Part shown: positions 26,139 through 34,643 of the stretch, one piece after another
How positions within the stretch are numbered: the first letter of the stretch is position 1
Layout: each line of letters starts with the position of its first letter
Source: CADEEN01 sp963840805
GTDB lineage: Bacteria > Pseudomonadota > Gammaproteobacteria > Burkholderiales > Burkholderiaceae_C
Direction: 5' to 3'
DNA: 64,000 nucleotides
NCBI GenBank assembly: GCA_963840805.1
Contig: CAWJAJ010000006.1
Coordinates: 1-64,000, forward strand
Made by a program: the position numbers and the translations under genes
Notes under the pieces: generated by a model
Seen by the model: the letters and a program-made list of their open reading frames with translations, nothing else
The model's database searches: none
Told to the model about the DNA's origin: nothing

Positions 26139-26909
26139 TCAGGCCGAACGCTTGGCCAGGAAGTCCGACACCTTGCGGCGAGTCTCGGCGTGGTCGTAGA
26201 GGGTGCGGGTTTCGGCAATCTCGTCGGCGTAACCGTCGCGCGCGGGATCGGTGGCGGCGGCGATGCAGCGCTTGTTGGCGGCCAGCGCCGCCTTCGGCAT
26301 CGCGGCATAGCGCGCGGCGATCTCGCTCGCGAATGCGGCCAGTTGATCGCGCGGCCGGGCCCACTGCACGAGCCCGACGCGCTCGGCCTCGGCACCGTCG
26401 ATCACCTCGGCGCCGAGGATCAGCCGCTTGGCCAGGCCCGGCCCGCACAGGCGCGTCAGCCGCTGCGTGCCGCCGGCGCCGGGCAGCAGGCCCAGGCGGG
26501 CTTCGGGCAGCCCCAACCGGGCTTCCAGTGCGGCCACGCGCAGGTCGCAGGCCAGCGCCAGCTCGAGCCCGCCACCGAGCGCGGTGGTCGCGATCTCGGC
26601 CAGCGTGACCAGCGGGGCCGATTCGAGGCGCCAGTACAGGCGCTGCATGTGGCGCACGACGTCGGTCATCGCGTCCGGCCCCTGCGGCGTCGCAAAGCAG
26701 GCTTCGATCAGCGCCAGGTCGGCGCCGGCGCTGAACGCGCGCTGGTCGCTGCGCAGGTGCAGCACGGCGATGTCGTCGTCTTCGATCGCGCGATCGACGA
26801 CTGCTTCGAGTTCGGCGATCAGCCGGTCGTCGAGGGCGTTGACGGGCGGGCGCGACAACGTGGCCACCAGCACGCGGCCGGTCTGCTGGGTCGACACCAT
26901 CGCCGCCAT
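26139..26909 (-). CDS. enoyl-CoA hydratase/isomerase family protein
   Basis: A 256-residue crotonase-fold protein: SAGADLALIEACF near residue 64, then ALGGGLELALACDLRVAAL near residue 105 and GLPEARLGLLPGAGGTQRL, with the glutamates used in hydratases (LPEARLGLLPGAGG). It starts 4 bp after the fusion-ligase stop and ends 14 bp before the SDR start. With BadH-like next to it, hydration of cyclohex-1-ene-carboxyl-CoA or a similar intermediate is the likeliest step. It is distinct from the hydratase at 22944-23762. Confidence 0.82.
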   Translation of the reverse strand: MAAMVSTQQTGRVLVATLSRPPVNALDDRLIAELEAVVDRAIEDDDIAVLHLRSDQRAFSAGADLALIEACFATPQGPDAMTDVVRHMQRLYWRLESAPLVTLAEIATTALGGGLELALACDLRVAALEARLGLPEARLGLLPGAGGTQRLTRLCGPGLAKRLILGAEVIDGAEAERVGLVQWARPRDQLAAFASEIAARYAAMPKAALAANKRCIAAATDPARDGYADEIAETRTLYDHAETRRKVSDFLAKRSA

Positions 26910-26913
26910 GCCA

Positions 26914-29067
26914 TCACTCCATCGCGAGGTGCAGTTCGCGCAGCTTGCGGCGCAGCAGCTTGCCGGTCGGCGTGCGCGGCAAGGCATCCACCGCGTGCAG
27001 CCAGCGCGGGCGCTGGTGCGGCGGCATCGCCTCGGCGCCGGATTGCAGCGCGGCGCCGACACCGGCCACGTCGCTGGCGACATAGAAGAACGCGACGGCG
27101 TCGACGCCGTCGCGGTCGGGTACGCACACGGCTGCCGCCTCGGCGATGCCGGGCGCGCGCAATGACAGGCGCTCCTCGAGTTCGACCAGGTTGACCCAGC
27201 GGCCATGGATCTTGACCAGCGAGTCTTCGCGACCGGCAAAGCGCCAGCCGCCGCCGGCTTCGTCGCGCGCGAACAGGTCGGCCGGGCAGAACGCACCGTT
27301 GCGGAAGTTCTCCGCCTGGGCCTGCGGCCGGTCGAGATAGCCGACGGCGAGTGTCGGCGCGCGGATCAGCAGGCGCGTCGGCGTGCCCGGCGCCGCGCCT
27401 TCCAGCGGCTGGATGTCGACCCCGGGCGAGGGCGCGAAGCCTTGGCCGTCGCCGCGATCGAGCATCACCAGGATCAGCGTCTCCGACGCGCCATAGCCGT
27501 TGATGATGGTCAGGCCGGTCTGCCGCTGCCACTCGTCGCGCAGGCTCGCCGGCAGCGCCTCGCCGGCCGATACGCACAGGCGCACGCCGGCCCGGGCGAT
27601 CGCCGGTGCATGGCCCTCGTGCAGCAGGTTGCGGTACAGCGACGGCACGCTGAGCAGCACCGTCGGGCGCTGCGCCGCGACGGTGGCGGCCACGCTGGCC
27701 GCGGTCGGCCACTGCGGGTCGAGGATCACCGTCGCGCCGAGCTTCAGGCCGGCGAACAGGCTGTTGGTCTGCGGGTACGAGAAGAACAGCTTGGAGGTGG
27801 CAAACAGGCGGTCGCCGGCCACGATGCCCAGCGCCTCGCGCGAGACCTGCTCGATCCGTCGCGCGAAGCGATGCCCGTGGACGACCGCCTTGGGCTTGCC
27901 GGAGGTGCCCGACGAATGGCACCAGAAGGCCGGCGCGTCCTCGTCCATCGCCTGCACGGCGACTGGCGCGCTGTGCTGCAGTGAAGCGCGCCAGTCACCT
28001 TGCAGCATCACACGCTCACGCCACGGCGGCGGCGTGTCGCCGTCCGACTCGGCGAGGATCACGCTGAAACCAGCCTCGTCGAGGATGTACTGCCACTCGG
28101 CCGCCGGTATGCGCGGGTTGACGCCGACCGCGATCGCGCCGCACCAGATCGTGCCGAGGAAGGCGGTGACCCAGTCGGGCCCGTCCTGCAGCTTGATCGC
28201 CACGCGATCGCCGGGCCCGACGCCGCGTGCGCGCCAGACCGCCGCGGTGCGCGCGACGCGATCGCGCAGCGTGCCGAGGTCCAGGCTCTCGCCGCCGTGA
28301 CAGACCAGCGCCGTGCGCTGCGCGTCGGGCCCGTCGAGCAGCAGCGCCGCCGCGTTCGTCGTCGCGGGGGAGGCACCGGCCGGCCGCGCCGGCGCGGCGT
28401 GCGGATCGATGCTCAAACGCCCCGGCCGGCCCGCTTGCCAGTGCTCGAGCTCGGTGCTCAGCAGCTCGGCGTGTGCCCACTCCTCGGCGGCGAGTTCGCA
28501 ATACAGCCGCTGCGTCGCAGAGCCCTCGGCGGCCAGCGCCGCGCGCGCGGTGAAGAATCGCATCGCGCGCTGCTCCAGCGCGATCGCGATGCGGAACAGG
28601 TTGTCCGCGTCCTGCGGGCGGTGCTCGACCTCGGCGAACAGGGCCGCCGCCTCGATACGCAGCTCGCTCGATGGCGCCGGCGCATCGACGTGGTAGCGCC
28701 GCGAGAGCGTCTCCATGTGCTCGCCTTCCATCACCGCGAAGCGGCTGAACAGCGCGCGCAATGCCGGGTCGGTGCTGTCGGCGGCGGCACGCTGGTAGAA
28801 GGCGCGCCCGCCGAGCTCGATCTCGAAGGCCATGCGCACGCCTTCGACCGCTGCATTGTCGGGCGCACCCAGGCGCGGCTTGTCCACCCGCCTGAGCTTG
28901 CCGCTGCACTGCGGGCACAGTGCGTATGGAAGGGCGAAGGCTTCTTCGGTGTGGTTGCAGCGGGCGCAGTGCCATAGCCCGCCGGCGCCGGCACAGCACA
29001 GCAGGTCCCCGGCGTATTCGTCTGCGACGGGGCGGCCGCAATGCGGGCAGGGCTCGAGGGGGGCCAT
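26914..29067 (-). CDS. rubrerythrin-like domain fused to an aromatic CoA ligase
   Basis: A single uninterrupted 717-residue frame. Residues 1-58 carry zinc-ribbon-like CxxC pairs (CPHC, CARC, CPQC). Residues about 70-205 are ferritin-like with a full set of di-iron ligands: FEIELGGRAFY, MEGEHMETL (ExxH), IALEQRAMRFF and AAEEWAHAELL (ExxH). A Pro/Ala linker leads to a complete CoA ligase at about 225-717: FWCHSSGTSGKPKAVVHGH, INGYGASETLILVML, WRFAGREDSLVKIHGRWVN, and RTPTGKLLRRKL with the catalytic lysine. The ligase part resembles benzoate-CoA ligases. The fusion would put a peroxide- or oxygen-reactive domain on a CoA-activating enzyme; I know of no described example. Confidence 0.85.
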   Translation of the reverse strand: MAPLEPCPHCGRPVADEYAGDLLCCAGAGGLWHCARCNHTEEAFALPYALCPQCSGKLRRVDKPRLGAPDNAAVEGVRMAFEIELGGRAFYQRAAADSTDPALRALFSRFAVMEGEHMETLSRRYHVDAPAPSSELRIEAAALFAEVEHRPQDADNLFRIAIALEQRAMRFFTARAALAAEGSATQRLYCELAAEEWAHAELLSTELEHWQAGRPGRLSIDPHAAPARPAGASPATTNAAALLLDGPDAQRTALVCHGGESLDLGTLRDRVARTAAVWRARGVGPGDRVAIKLQDGPDWVTAFLGTIWCGAIAVGVNPRIPAAEWQYILDEAGFSVILAESDGDTPPPWRERVMLQGDWRASLQHSAPVAVQAMDEDAPAFWCHSSGTSGKPKAVVHGHRFARRIEQVSREALGIVAGDRLFATSKLFFSYPQTNSLFAGLKLGATVILDPQWPTAASVAATVAAQRPTVLLSVPSLYRNLLHEGHAPAIARAGVRLCVSAGEALPASLRDEWQRQTGLTIINGYGASETLILVMLDRGDGQGFAPSPGVDIQPLEGAAPGTPTRLLIRAPTLAVGYLDRPQAQAENFRNGAFCPADLFARDEAGGGWRFAGREDSLVKIHGRWVNLVELEERLSLRAPGIAEAAAVCVPDRDGVDAVAFFYVASDVAGVGAALQSGAEAMPPHQRPRWLHAVDALPRTPTGKLLRRKLRELHLAME

Positions 29068-29144
29068 CTCAGTGGCTCCGCCACGCTTGGTGCTTTGCTG
29101 CGCGCATGGCGATCAGTGCTTCTTGTCTCTGCATTTCTGACTGC

Positions 29145-29619
29145 TTGCCAGCCGGGTCCCGCCCCGGCGGGCGGGTAACTTTCATTTGGGGGGCCAAATG
29201 AAAGTCACCAAAGCAAAGGCCCTGAATGCAAAACCTCTCATGCGTTCTGCACGCTGCGGAGCCCCGGCCCGGCGGGCCACTTGGACGCACCGCTGCAGAT
29301 CGGACCAGCCGCGCACTCGTCGGCGCGGGCCTCGCCAAGCCTCGCCCGCGCAGATGCGCTGGATACAAGGCCAAAGCGCAGCGAGGCCTCGTCGAGTGCG
29401 CTGTCGCCTCGATGGGCGGCGGAGTTTCCAGGTGGCCCGCCGGGCCGGGCATGCAAGGGGCGAAGAACGAACCGAGAGGTGTTGCATTCAGCCTCTTTGC
29501 TTTGGTGACTTTCATTTGAGGCACCAAATGTTCGCGCAGCGGGGGTCCGCTCACTTCGCGCAGCGAAGTGATGCGGACACCAAAGTTACCCGGCCGCCGG
29601 GCCGGGACCCGGCTGGCAA
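29145..29619. repeat. long near-palindromic repeat element, copy 2
   Basis: A 475-bp direct copy of 24867-25285. Its ends are TTGCCAGCCGGGTCCCG and the exact inverse. It shares the arms and the GGATACAAGGCCAAAGCG core with copy 1, with point changes. In the right arm about 50 bp is inserted between CACCAAATG and AAAGTTACCC (around 29530-29580). That insert is itself a hairpin, GTCCGCTCACTTCGC-GCA-GCGAAGTGATGCGGAC with one small bulge. Confidence 0.85.
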
Positions 29620-29703
29620 CGGGGGACACCAACCTTGGAAGAGGCAAACCAAGGACGCCCGCCCACGCGGGGCCGGCCCCCGTCGTCCGGATCGGGAGAG
29701 ACT

Positions 29704-30698
29704 TCATGCTGGTGCGGCCCTGTGGCCGCCCGCCAATTCCCGCACCAGGCGTTGCGCGTGCACGGCGGCGACCAGGCGCCGGTAGTTGGAGGCCGTCACC
29801 GTCGTGCGCATCGGGCTGACCTGCTTGTGCACCAGCTTGCCCAGCGCCGCGAGCGCGGCGTCGTCGAGCGGCTTGGCGAGCAGCGCGTCGGTGCCTTGCA
29901 GCAGCAACGGGTGCGAGTTGGTGCCGGTCAGCGCGACGCGCAACTCGGCGACCGTGTCGCCTGCCATGCGCAGCGCGCAGGCCACGCCGGCCAGCGGGAA
30001 GTCCATTGCACCGCGCACGCGGGCCTTGCGATAGCCGCTGACCCGCCCCGTCGCGGGGGCCGGGATGCGCGCGCGGGCCAGGATCTCGTCGCGTTCGATC
30101 GTCAGGTGGGCGGCGCCGTCGTCGCGATAGCAGTCGGCCAGCGCCATGCGTCGCGTGCCGCGGCACGACAGCAACTCGACCTCGGCACCGAGCGCGATCA
30201 GCGCCGGTGCCAGGTCGCCGCTGAAAGCGGCATGGCAGCGCTGGCCCTGCGGTGCGACATGGCAGGTGCTGCCGCCGCGCTTGAGGCAATAGGCGTTGGC
30301 CTGGCGCCACCATTCGCTCTGGTTGTAGAACACGCAGCGCGTGTCCAGGCACAGATTGCCGCCGAGCGTGGCGACCGTGCGGTGGCCGGGGCCCGCCGCG
30401 GCGCGCGCGGCTTCGCCGATCGCAGTGGCGTCGCTGGCAATGTGTTCGTCGGCGGCCAGCCGGGCCAGCGTGACGCCGGCCCCGAGCACCAGTCCGTCGG
30501 CGCTGGACTCGATGTCCGCGAAGCCGGCCACGCCGCCCAGGTCGACCAGCAACGGCGGGCTTTCGAGCCCGCGCCGCAGGTTGGGGACGAGGTCGGTGCC
30601 GCCGGCCAGCAGCCGGGCGCCCGGCTCGGCCGCGAGCAACCCGCGGCCTCGGCGAAGGTGGCCGGGCGGGCGAGCCGAAATTCGGGCATCCGCTGCAT
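29704..30698 (-). CDS. hcrB: 4-hydroxybenzoyl-CoA reductase-type FAD subunit, frame broken
   Basis: A CO-dehydrogenase-type FAD subunit (ARLLAGGTDLVPNLRRG, then ATLGGNLCLDTRCVFYNQ). Unlike ordinary xanthine-oxidase FAD subunits, it has an extra cysteine-rich loop at about 30230-30370 (CLDTRC ... AYCLKRGGSTCHV ... GQRCHAA). In Thauera 4-hydroxybenzoyl-CoA reductase this loop holds an additional [4Fe-4S] cluster, so the loop is strong evidence for HcrB. The first 20 residues (MQRMPEFRLARPATFAEAAG) are in another frame from ATG 30698; one indel near 30640 is inferred. The start overlaps the hcrA stop by one base. Confidence 0.82.
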
Positions 30699-33081
30699 CA
30701 CTTCACCTCGGCGGCCGCCGCAGTCACGCCGGCACTTGCGGCCATCGCCGCGCGCCGCGCCTGGTGCGTCTGCTCGCGCCGGCGCACGTGGATCGCCTCG
30801 AGCACCCGATCGGGCGTGGCCGGCAGTTCGGTCAGGCGGATGCCGATGGCGTCGCAGATGGCGTTGGTCAGCGCCGGCGGGAAGCCGTGCAGCGCGCCTT
30901 CGCTCGCCTCCTTGGCGCCGAAGGGCCCGAGCGGGTCGAGGCTCTCGACCAGATGGACGTCGATCGGCGGCGACTCGACGATGGTCGGGATGCGGTAGTC
31001 GAGCATGTTCGGCCGCATCGCCAGGCCCTCGTGGTACTGGGTTTCTTCTGACAGTGCCTGGCCCATGCCCATCCACACGGCGCCCTGCACCTGGCCTTCG
31101 ACGGCCAGCGGGTTGATCGCGAAGCCGCAGTCGTGCGCGACCCAGACATGCTCGACCCGGACCACGCCGGTGTCCTCGTCGACGCTGACCTCGACCACCT
31201 GCGCCGCGTACGAAAAGCCGGCGGTCGAGCCGACCGCCGCGCCGCGGAACTTGCCGCCCTGGGTTTCCGGCGGTGTCGACCACACGCCCTTGACCGTCAG
31301 CGTGCCGCTGTGCGCGAGTGCCGCCTCGACCACCTGCGCGAAATTAAGCGACTTGTCGGTGCCGACCACCGCACAGCGCTCGCCTTCCCACTCGACCTCG
31401 TCGGGCGTGACCTGCAGCGCCTTGGCCGCGGCTGCGACGAGCACGCGCTTCAAGTGCCTCGGCCGCGCGCAGCGCCGCATTGCCGACCATGAACGACACG
31501 CGCGACGAGTACGAGCCGTTGTCCTTGGGCGTCAGCGCGCTGTCGGTGGCGATGACGCGGATGCGTGCCATCGGCAGCATCAGCACCTCGGCAACCACCT
31601 GCGTCAGCAGCGTCGACGAGCCCTGGCCGATGTCGGAGGCGCCGGTCAGGATCGTGATGCCGCCGTCGAAGTCGAGCTTCAGGTTGATCACCGCATGCGG
31701 CTCGCCGCTCCAGTGCACCGGCTTGGCCGAGCCCGACACGTAGTGCGAGCAAGCCATGCCCAGGCCGCGCTTCAGACCGTCGTTACGCGGCAGCTTGCCG
31801 CGCCGCGCCTGCCAGCCCGAGGCCTGCTCGGCCCAGGCCAGGCAGGCCGGGATGCCATACGAGTTGACCTGCAGGTCGTTGAGCGTGCGGTACGGTGCGT
31901 CGATCAGGTTGGCGCGCCGCACCGCGAACGGATCCAGGCCGAGCCGGCCGGCCATCTCGTCGAGCAGCGACTCGAACGCGTGCCGCGCATCGACCGCGCC
32001 GTGGCCGCGCATCGCGCCGCACGGCGGCAGGTTGGTGTAGACACGAAAGCCGCGGTAGCGCACCGCGCCGACGCGGTACAGCGCGTGCAGCAAGCGCTCC
32101 GGCGTAGAGGATCGTCACCAGCCCGTAGCCGCCGTAGGCGCCGCCGCGCTGCACGATCTCGCAGTCGACGGCGGTGATCTCGCCGCTGCGCTTGATGCCG
32201 ATCTTCAGCCGGATGTCGGTCGCCGGCCGGCCGCGGTGGGTCAGGAAGCCTTCCTCGCGCGTCAACTGCATCCGCACCGTGCCGCCGGCCGCGCGCGCCA
32301 GCGCCGCGGTGACCATCTCGAAGTTCAGCGGCTCGACACGGTGGCCGAAGCCGCCGCCGACGAAGGGCTTGATGACGCGGATGCGCGAACTGTCCATGCC
32401 CAGCACCTGGGCCAGCGTCAGGTGCAGGTAGTAGGGCACCTGGGTCACGGAGTGGGTGGTCAGGCGGTCGACCTCGGGTTCGTAGGCGGCCACCGCGGCG
32501 TTCAACTCGATCTGGCCGTGCGCGACTTCGGCGTAGGTGGTGCTGCGCTCGAGCACGAGATCGGCCGCGGCAAAGCCGGCCTCGACGTCGCCGAAGTCCT
32601 GTTCCACCTGGCGCTCGATGTTGCCGGCCTTCTTGTCGTGCAGCAGCACGGCGCCTTCGGCCCGCGCATCGGTGGCGTTGAAGTACGCCGGCAAGGGCTC
32701 GATATCGAGCACGATCGCGCGCAGCGCGGCTTCGGCCGTCGCGTCGTCGATCGCCGCCACTGCGGCCAGCGGCTCGCCGCGGTAGCGCACCTTGTCGCGT
32801 GCCAGCGGCCATTCGTTCTGTGCGATCGGGATCACGCCATACGGTGCGGCGAAGTCCTCACCGGTGATCACCGCGCGCACGCCGGGCAGCGCGCGTGCCG
32901 CCGCGGTATCGATGCCGCGGATCACGCCATGCGCGACCGGGCTGCGCAGGATGCGTCCGACGAGCGCCTGGCCGAACGGCAGGTCGGCGGTGTAGCGCGC
33001 GCGGCCGGTGACCTTCTCGACGCCGTCGACGAGCGGCGTGCGCACGCCAACCGCGCCGCCCGCGTGGGCCGGCTTGTTCAC
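30698..33081 (-). CDS. hcrA: 4-hydroxybenzoyl-CoA reductase-type molybdopterin subunit, two frame breaks
   Basis: The large molybdenum subunit of the xanthine-oxidase family, assembled from three collinear frames with breaks near 32100 and 31460; the joined length of about 790 residues is normal. Landmarks are GRARYTADLPFGQALVGRIL, FVGGGFGHRVEPLNFEMVTA, TGASDIGQGSSTLLTQVVAE and the C-terminal HDCGFAINPLAVEGQVQGAV. With the 4Fe-4S-bearing FAD subunit it would reductively remove the para-hydroxyl of 4-hydroxybenzoyl-CoA using reduced ferredoxin. It starts at GTG 33081, overlapping hcrC as GTGA. The breaks are probably sequence errors. Confidence 0.82.
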
Positions 33082-33548
33082 GGCGCCACCCCCGCGGCGG
33101 TCTGTACCGATTCGATGATCTTCACGTAGCCGGTGCAGCGGCACAGGTTGCCCGCCAGCGCCTCGCGGATCTGCCCTTCGCTGGGGTGCGGGACGCGGCG
33201 CAGCAGCGCCTCGGCGGCCATCACCATGCCCGGCGTGCAGAAGCCGCATTGCGTGCCGAGCTTCTCGTGAAAAGCCTGCTGCAGCCGGCTCATGCGGCCG
33301 TTGGTCGCGAGGTGCTCGATGGTCTCGATGCGCCGTCCGGCGCAGGTGGCGGCGAGCGTGATGCAGGCCAGTTGCGGCTGGTCATCGACGAGCACCGTGC
33401 AGGCGCCGCACTCGCCGCCGTCGCAACCCTGCTTGGTGCCGGTCAGGCCGAGCGTGTCGCGCAGCACGTCGACGAGCAGCGCGTTGTCGGCCACCGCATG
33501 CTGCTGGACACGTTCGTTGACGTTCAGGGTCAACAGTCGCTTGCTCAC
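33078..33548 (-). CDS. hcrC: 4-hydroxybenzoyl-CoA reductase-type [2Fe-2S] subunit
   Basis: A 156-residue iron-sulfur subunit with both clusters: the plant-type site CDGGECGACTVLVDDQPQLAC near residues 42-62 and the C-terminal CGFCTPG ... GNLCRCTGY near residues 101-141. It is intact and first in the operon, giving the order C-A-B. It carries electrons between the FAD/[4Fe-4S] subunit and molybdopterin. An FNR-type box lies 130 bp upstream. Confidence 0.88.
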   Translation of the reverse strand: MSKRLLTLNVNERVQQHAVADNALLVDVLRDTLGLTGTKQGCDGGECGACTVLVDDQPQLACITLAATCAGRRIETIEHLATNGRMSRLQQAFHEKLGTQCGFCTPGMVMAAEALLRRVPHPSEGQIREALAGNLCRCTGYVKIIESVQTAAGVAP

Positions 33549-33642
33549 CGTGTCGTGCTCCTTGGGACCATCGCCGTTCGACCCAGGGTGCAGCTACCGG
33601 CCCCCCGCCCGGGCGCCACGGCCGCACTACCCCTTATACAAA

Positions 33643-33653
33643 TATTCTGGTAC
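33643..33653. promoter_or_regulatory. 11-bp motif shared with the hemerythrin-like promoter
   Basis: TATTCTGGTAC is the exact inverse of GTACCAGAATA at 21326-21336. Here it overlaps the AT-rich -10-like region (AGAATATT on the minus strand) of the hcr operon, about 30 bp downstream of the FNR-type box, the same relative arrangement as at the other promoter. Confidence 0.4.
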
Positions 33654-33671
33654 CGAAATGCGATAACGGGC

Positions 33672-33685
33672 TTGATCTGGTTCAA
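33672..33685. promoter_or_regulatory. FNR/Anr-type box upstream of the hcr operon
   Basis: TTGATCTGGTTCAA (extended dyad CTTGA-N6-TCAAG) matches TTGAT-N4-ATCAA with one mismatch. It lies 130 bp before hcrC and about 30 bp upstream of AGAATATT, compatible with class II activation. Hcr genes are expressed without oxygen in known organisms, and FNR-type AadR controls aromatic genes in Rhodopseudomonas. Confidence 0.6.
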
Positions 33686-33719
33686 GCCGGCTCGGCACAC
33701 CGCTGCGGCCGGCGTCGCT

Positions 33720-34638
33720 TCAGGCCGCCGCCGGGCGCGCCGGGGCAGGCGCACTGGTGGCCACGCGCTGCAGCAGCCGGGCCCAGCCTTCGTCGACTTC
33801 GGCCTGCAGGGCCTGGGTCTCGGCCGCCGACAGATGCCGGTAGCGCCGCTGCAGCGCCAGGTACTCGGCCAGCGGCCGCGTGCGCTGCGCGTGATTGAGC
33901 GTGTAGCGCTGGCCGTCCTCGACCTCGTAGAGCGGGAAGGCGCCGCACTCGACGGCGTGGCGCGCAGTCGCCAGGGCGCCGTCGTCGGCCAGGCCCCAGC
34001 CGTCCAGGCAGGGGATCAGCAGCGTGATCAGGCGCAGCCCACGCAAGCGCCTTGGCCTTCTCGACCTTGCGCTTCAGATCGGCGAGGTGGCCGATGCTGG
34101 CGGTGGCCGCGTACGGCACGCCGTGCGCGGCCATGATCTCGACCAGGTTCTTCTTGCGCGAGGTCTTGCCAGCGGGTGTCGAGCCGGTGCGGGCGTAGTG
34201 CGGAGTCGACGACGACTTCTGCGCCCCGGTGTTCATGTAGCCCTCGTTGTCGAGGCAGAAGTACAGAATGTTCTCGTTGCGCTCGGCTGCCGACGACAGG
34301 CACTGGAAGCCGATGTCGTAGGTGCCGCCGTCGCCGGCCAGCACGATCACCTGCGTCTCGCGCCGGCCCTGGGCATCGAGCGCCCGGCGCAGCCCGGTGG
34401 CCGCCGCCGCGCTGGATTCCAGCGTCGGCTGGTAGACGGGGATGCGCAGCGAACTGAACGGCTGCGGGCCGGCGATGATGGCCATGCACGACGGCGGGAT
34501 CACGGCCATCGTGTCGGGGCCGAGCACGTCCAGGATGTGGCGCACCGTCAGCGGCTCGACGCAGCCCGGGCAGGCCGCGTGGCCCGAGCACAGCAGCGGT
34601 TCCTCGGCCGGCGACGGCGACAATCCGATCGTCTGCAT
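33720..34638 (-). CDS. padI: 2-oxoacid oxidoreductase beta (TPP) subunit, frame broken
   Basis: A PorB-like subunit. The N-terminal cluster site is CSGHAACPGC, and the thiamine-diphosphate site is LAGDGGTYDIGFQCLS with the following CLDNEGYMNTG. The C-terminal third (LITLLIPCLDGWGLADDG onward) is in another frame, placing an indel near 34040; the joined product is about 306 residues. ATG 34638 is used, but a GTG at 34647 overlapping the alpha stop as GTGA is also possible. The gene symbol follows the phenylglyoxylate dehydrogenase reading and is tentative. Confidence 0.7.
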
Positions 34639-34643
34639 GGTGT

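Noticed and set aside
24867..29619. Composite transposon or insertion sequence
   Set aside because: No transposase or integrase gene and no clear target-site duplication are visible, so only the repeats are reported and mobility is left open.
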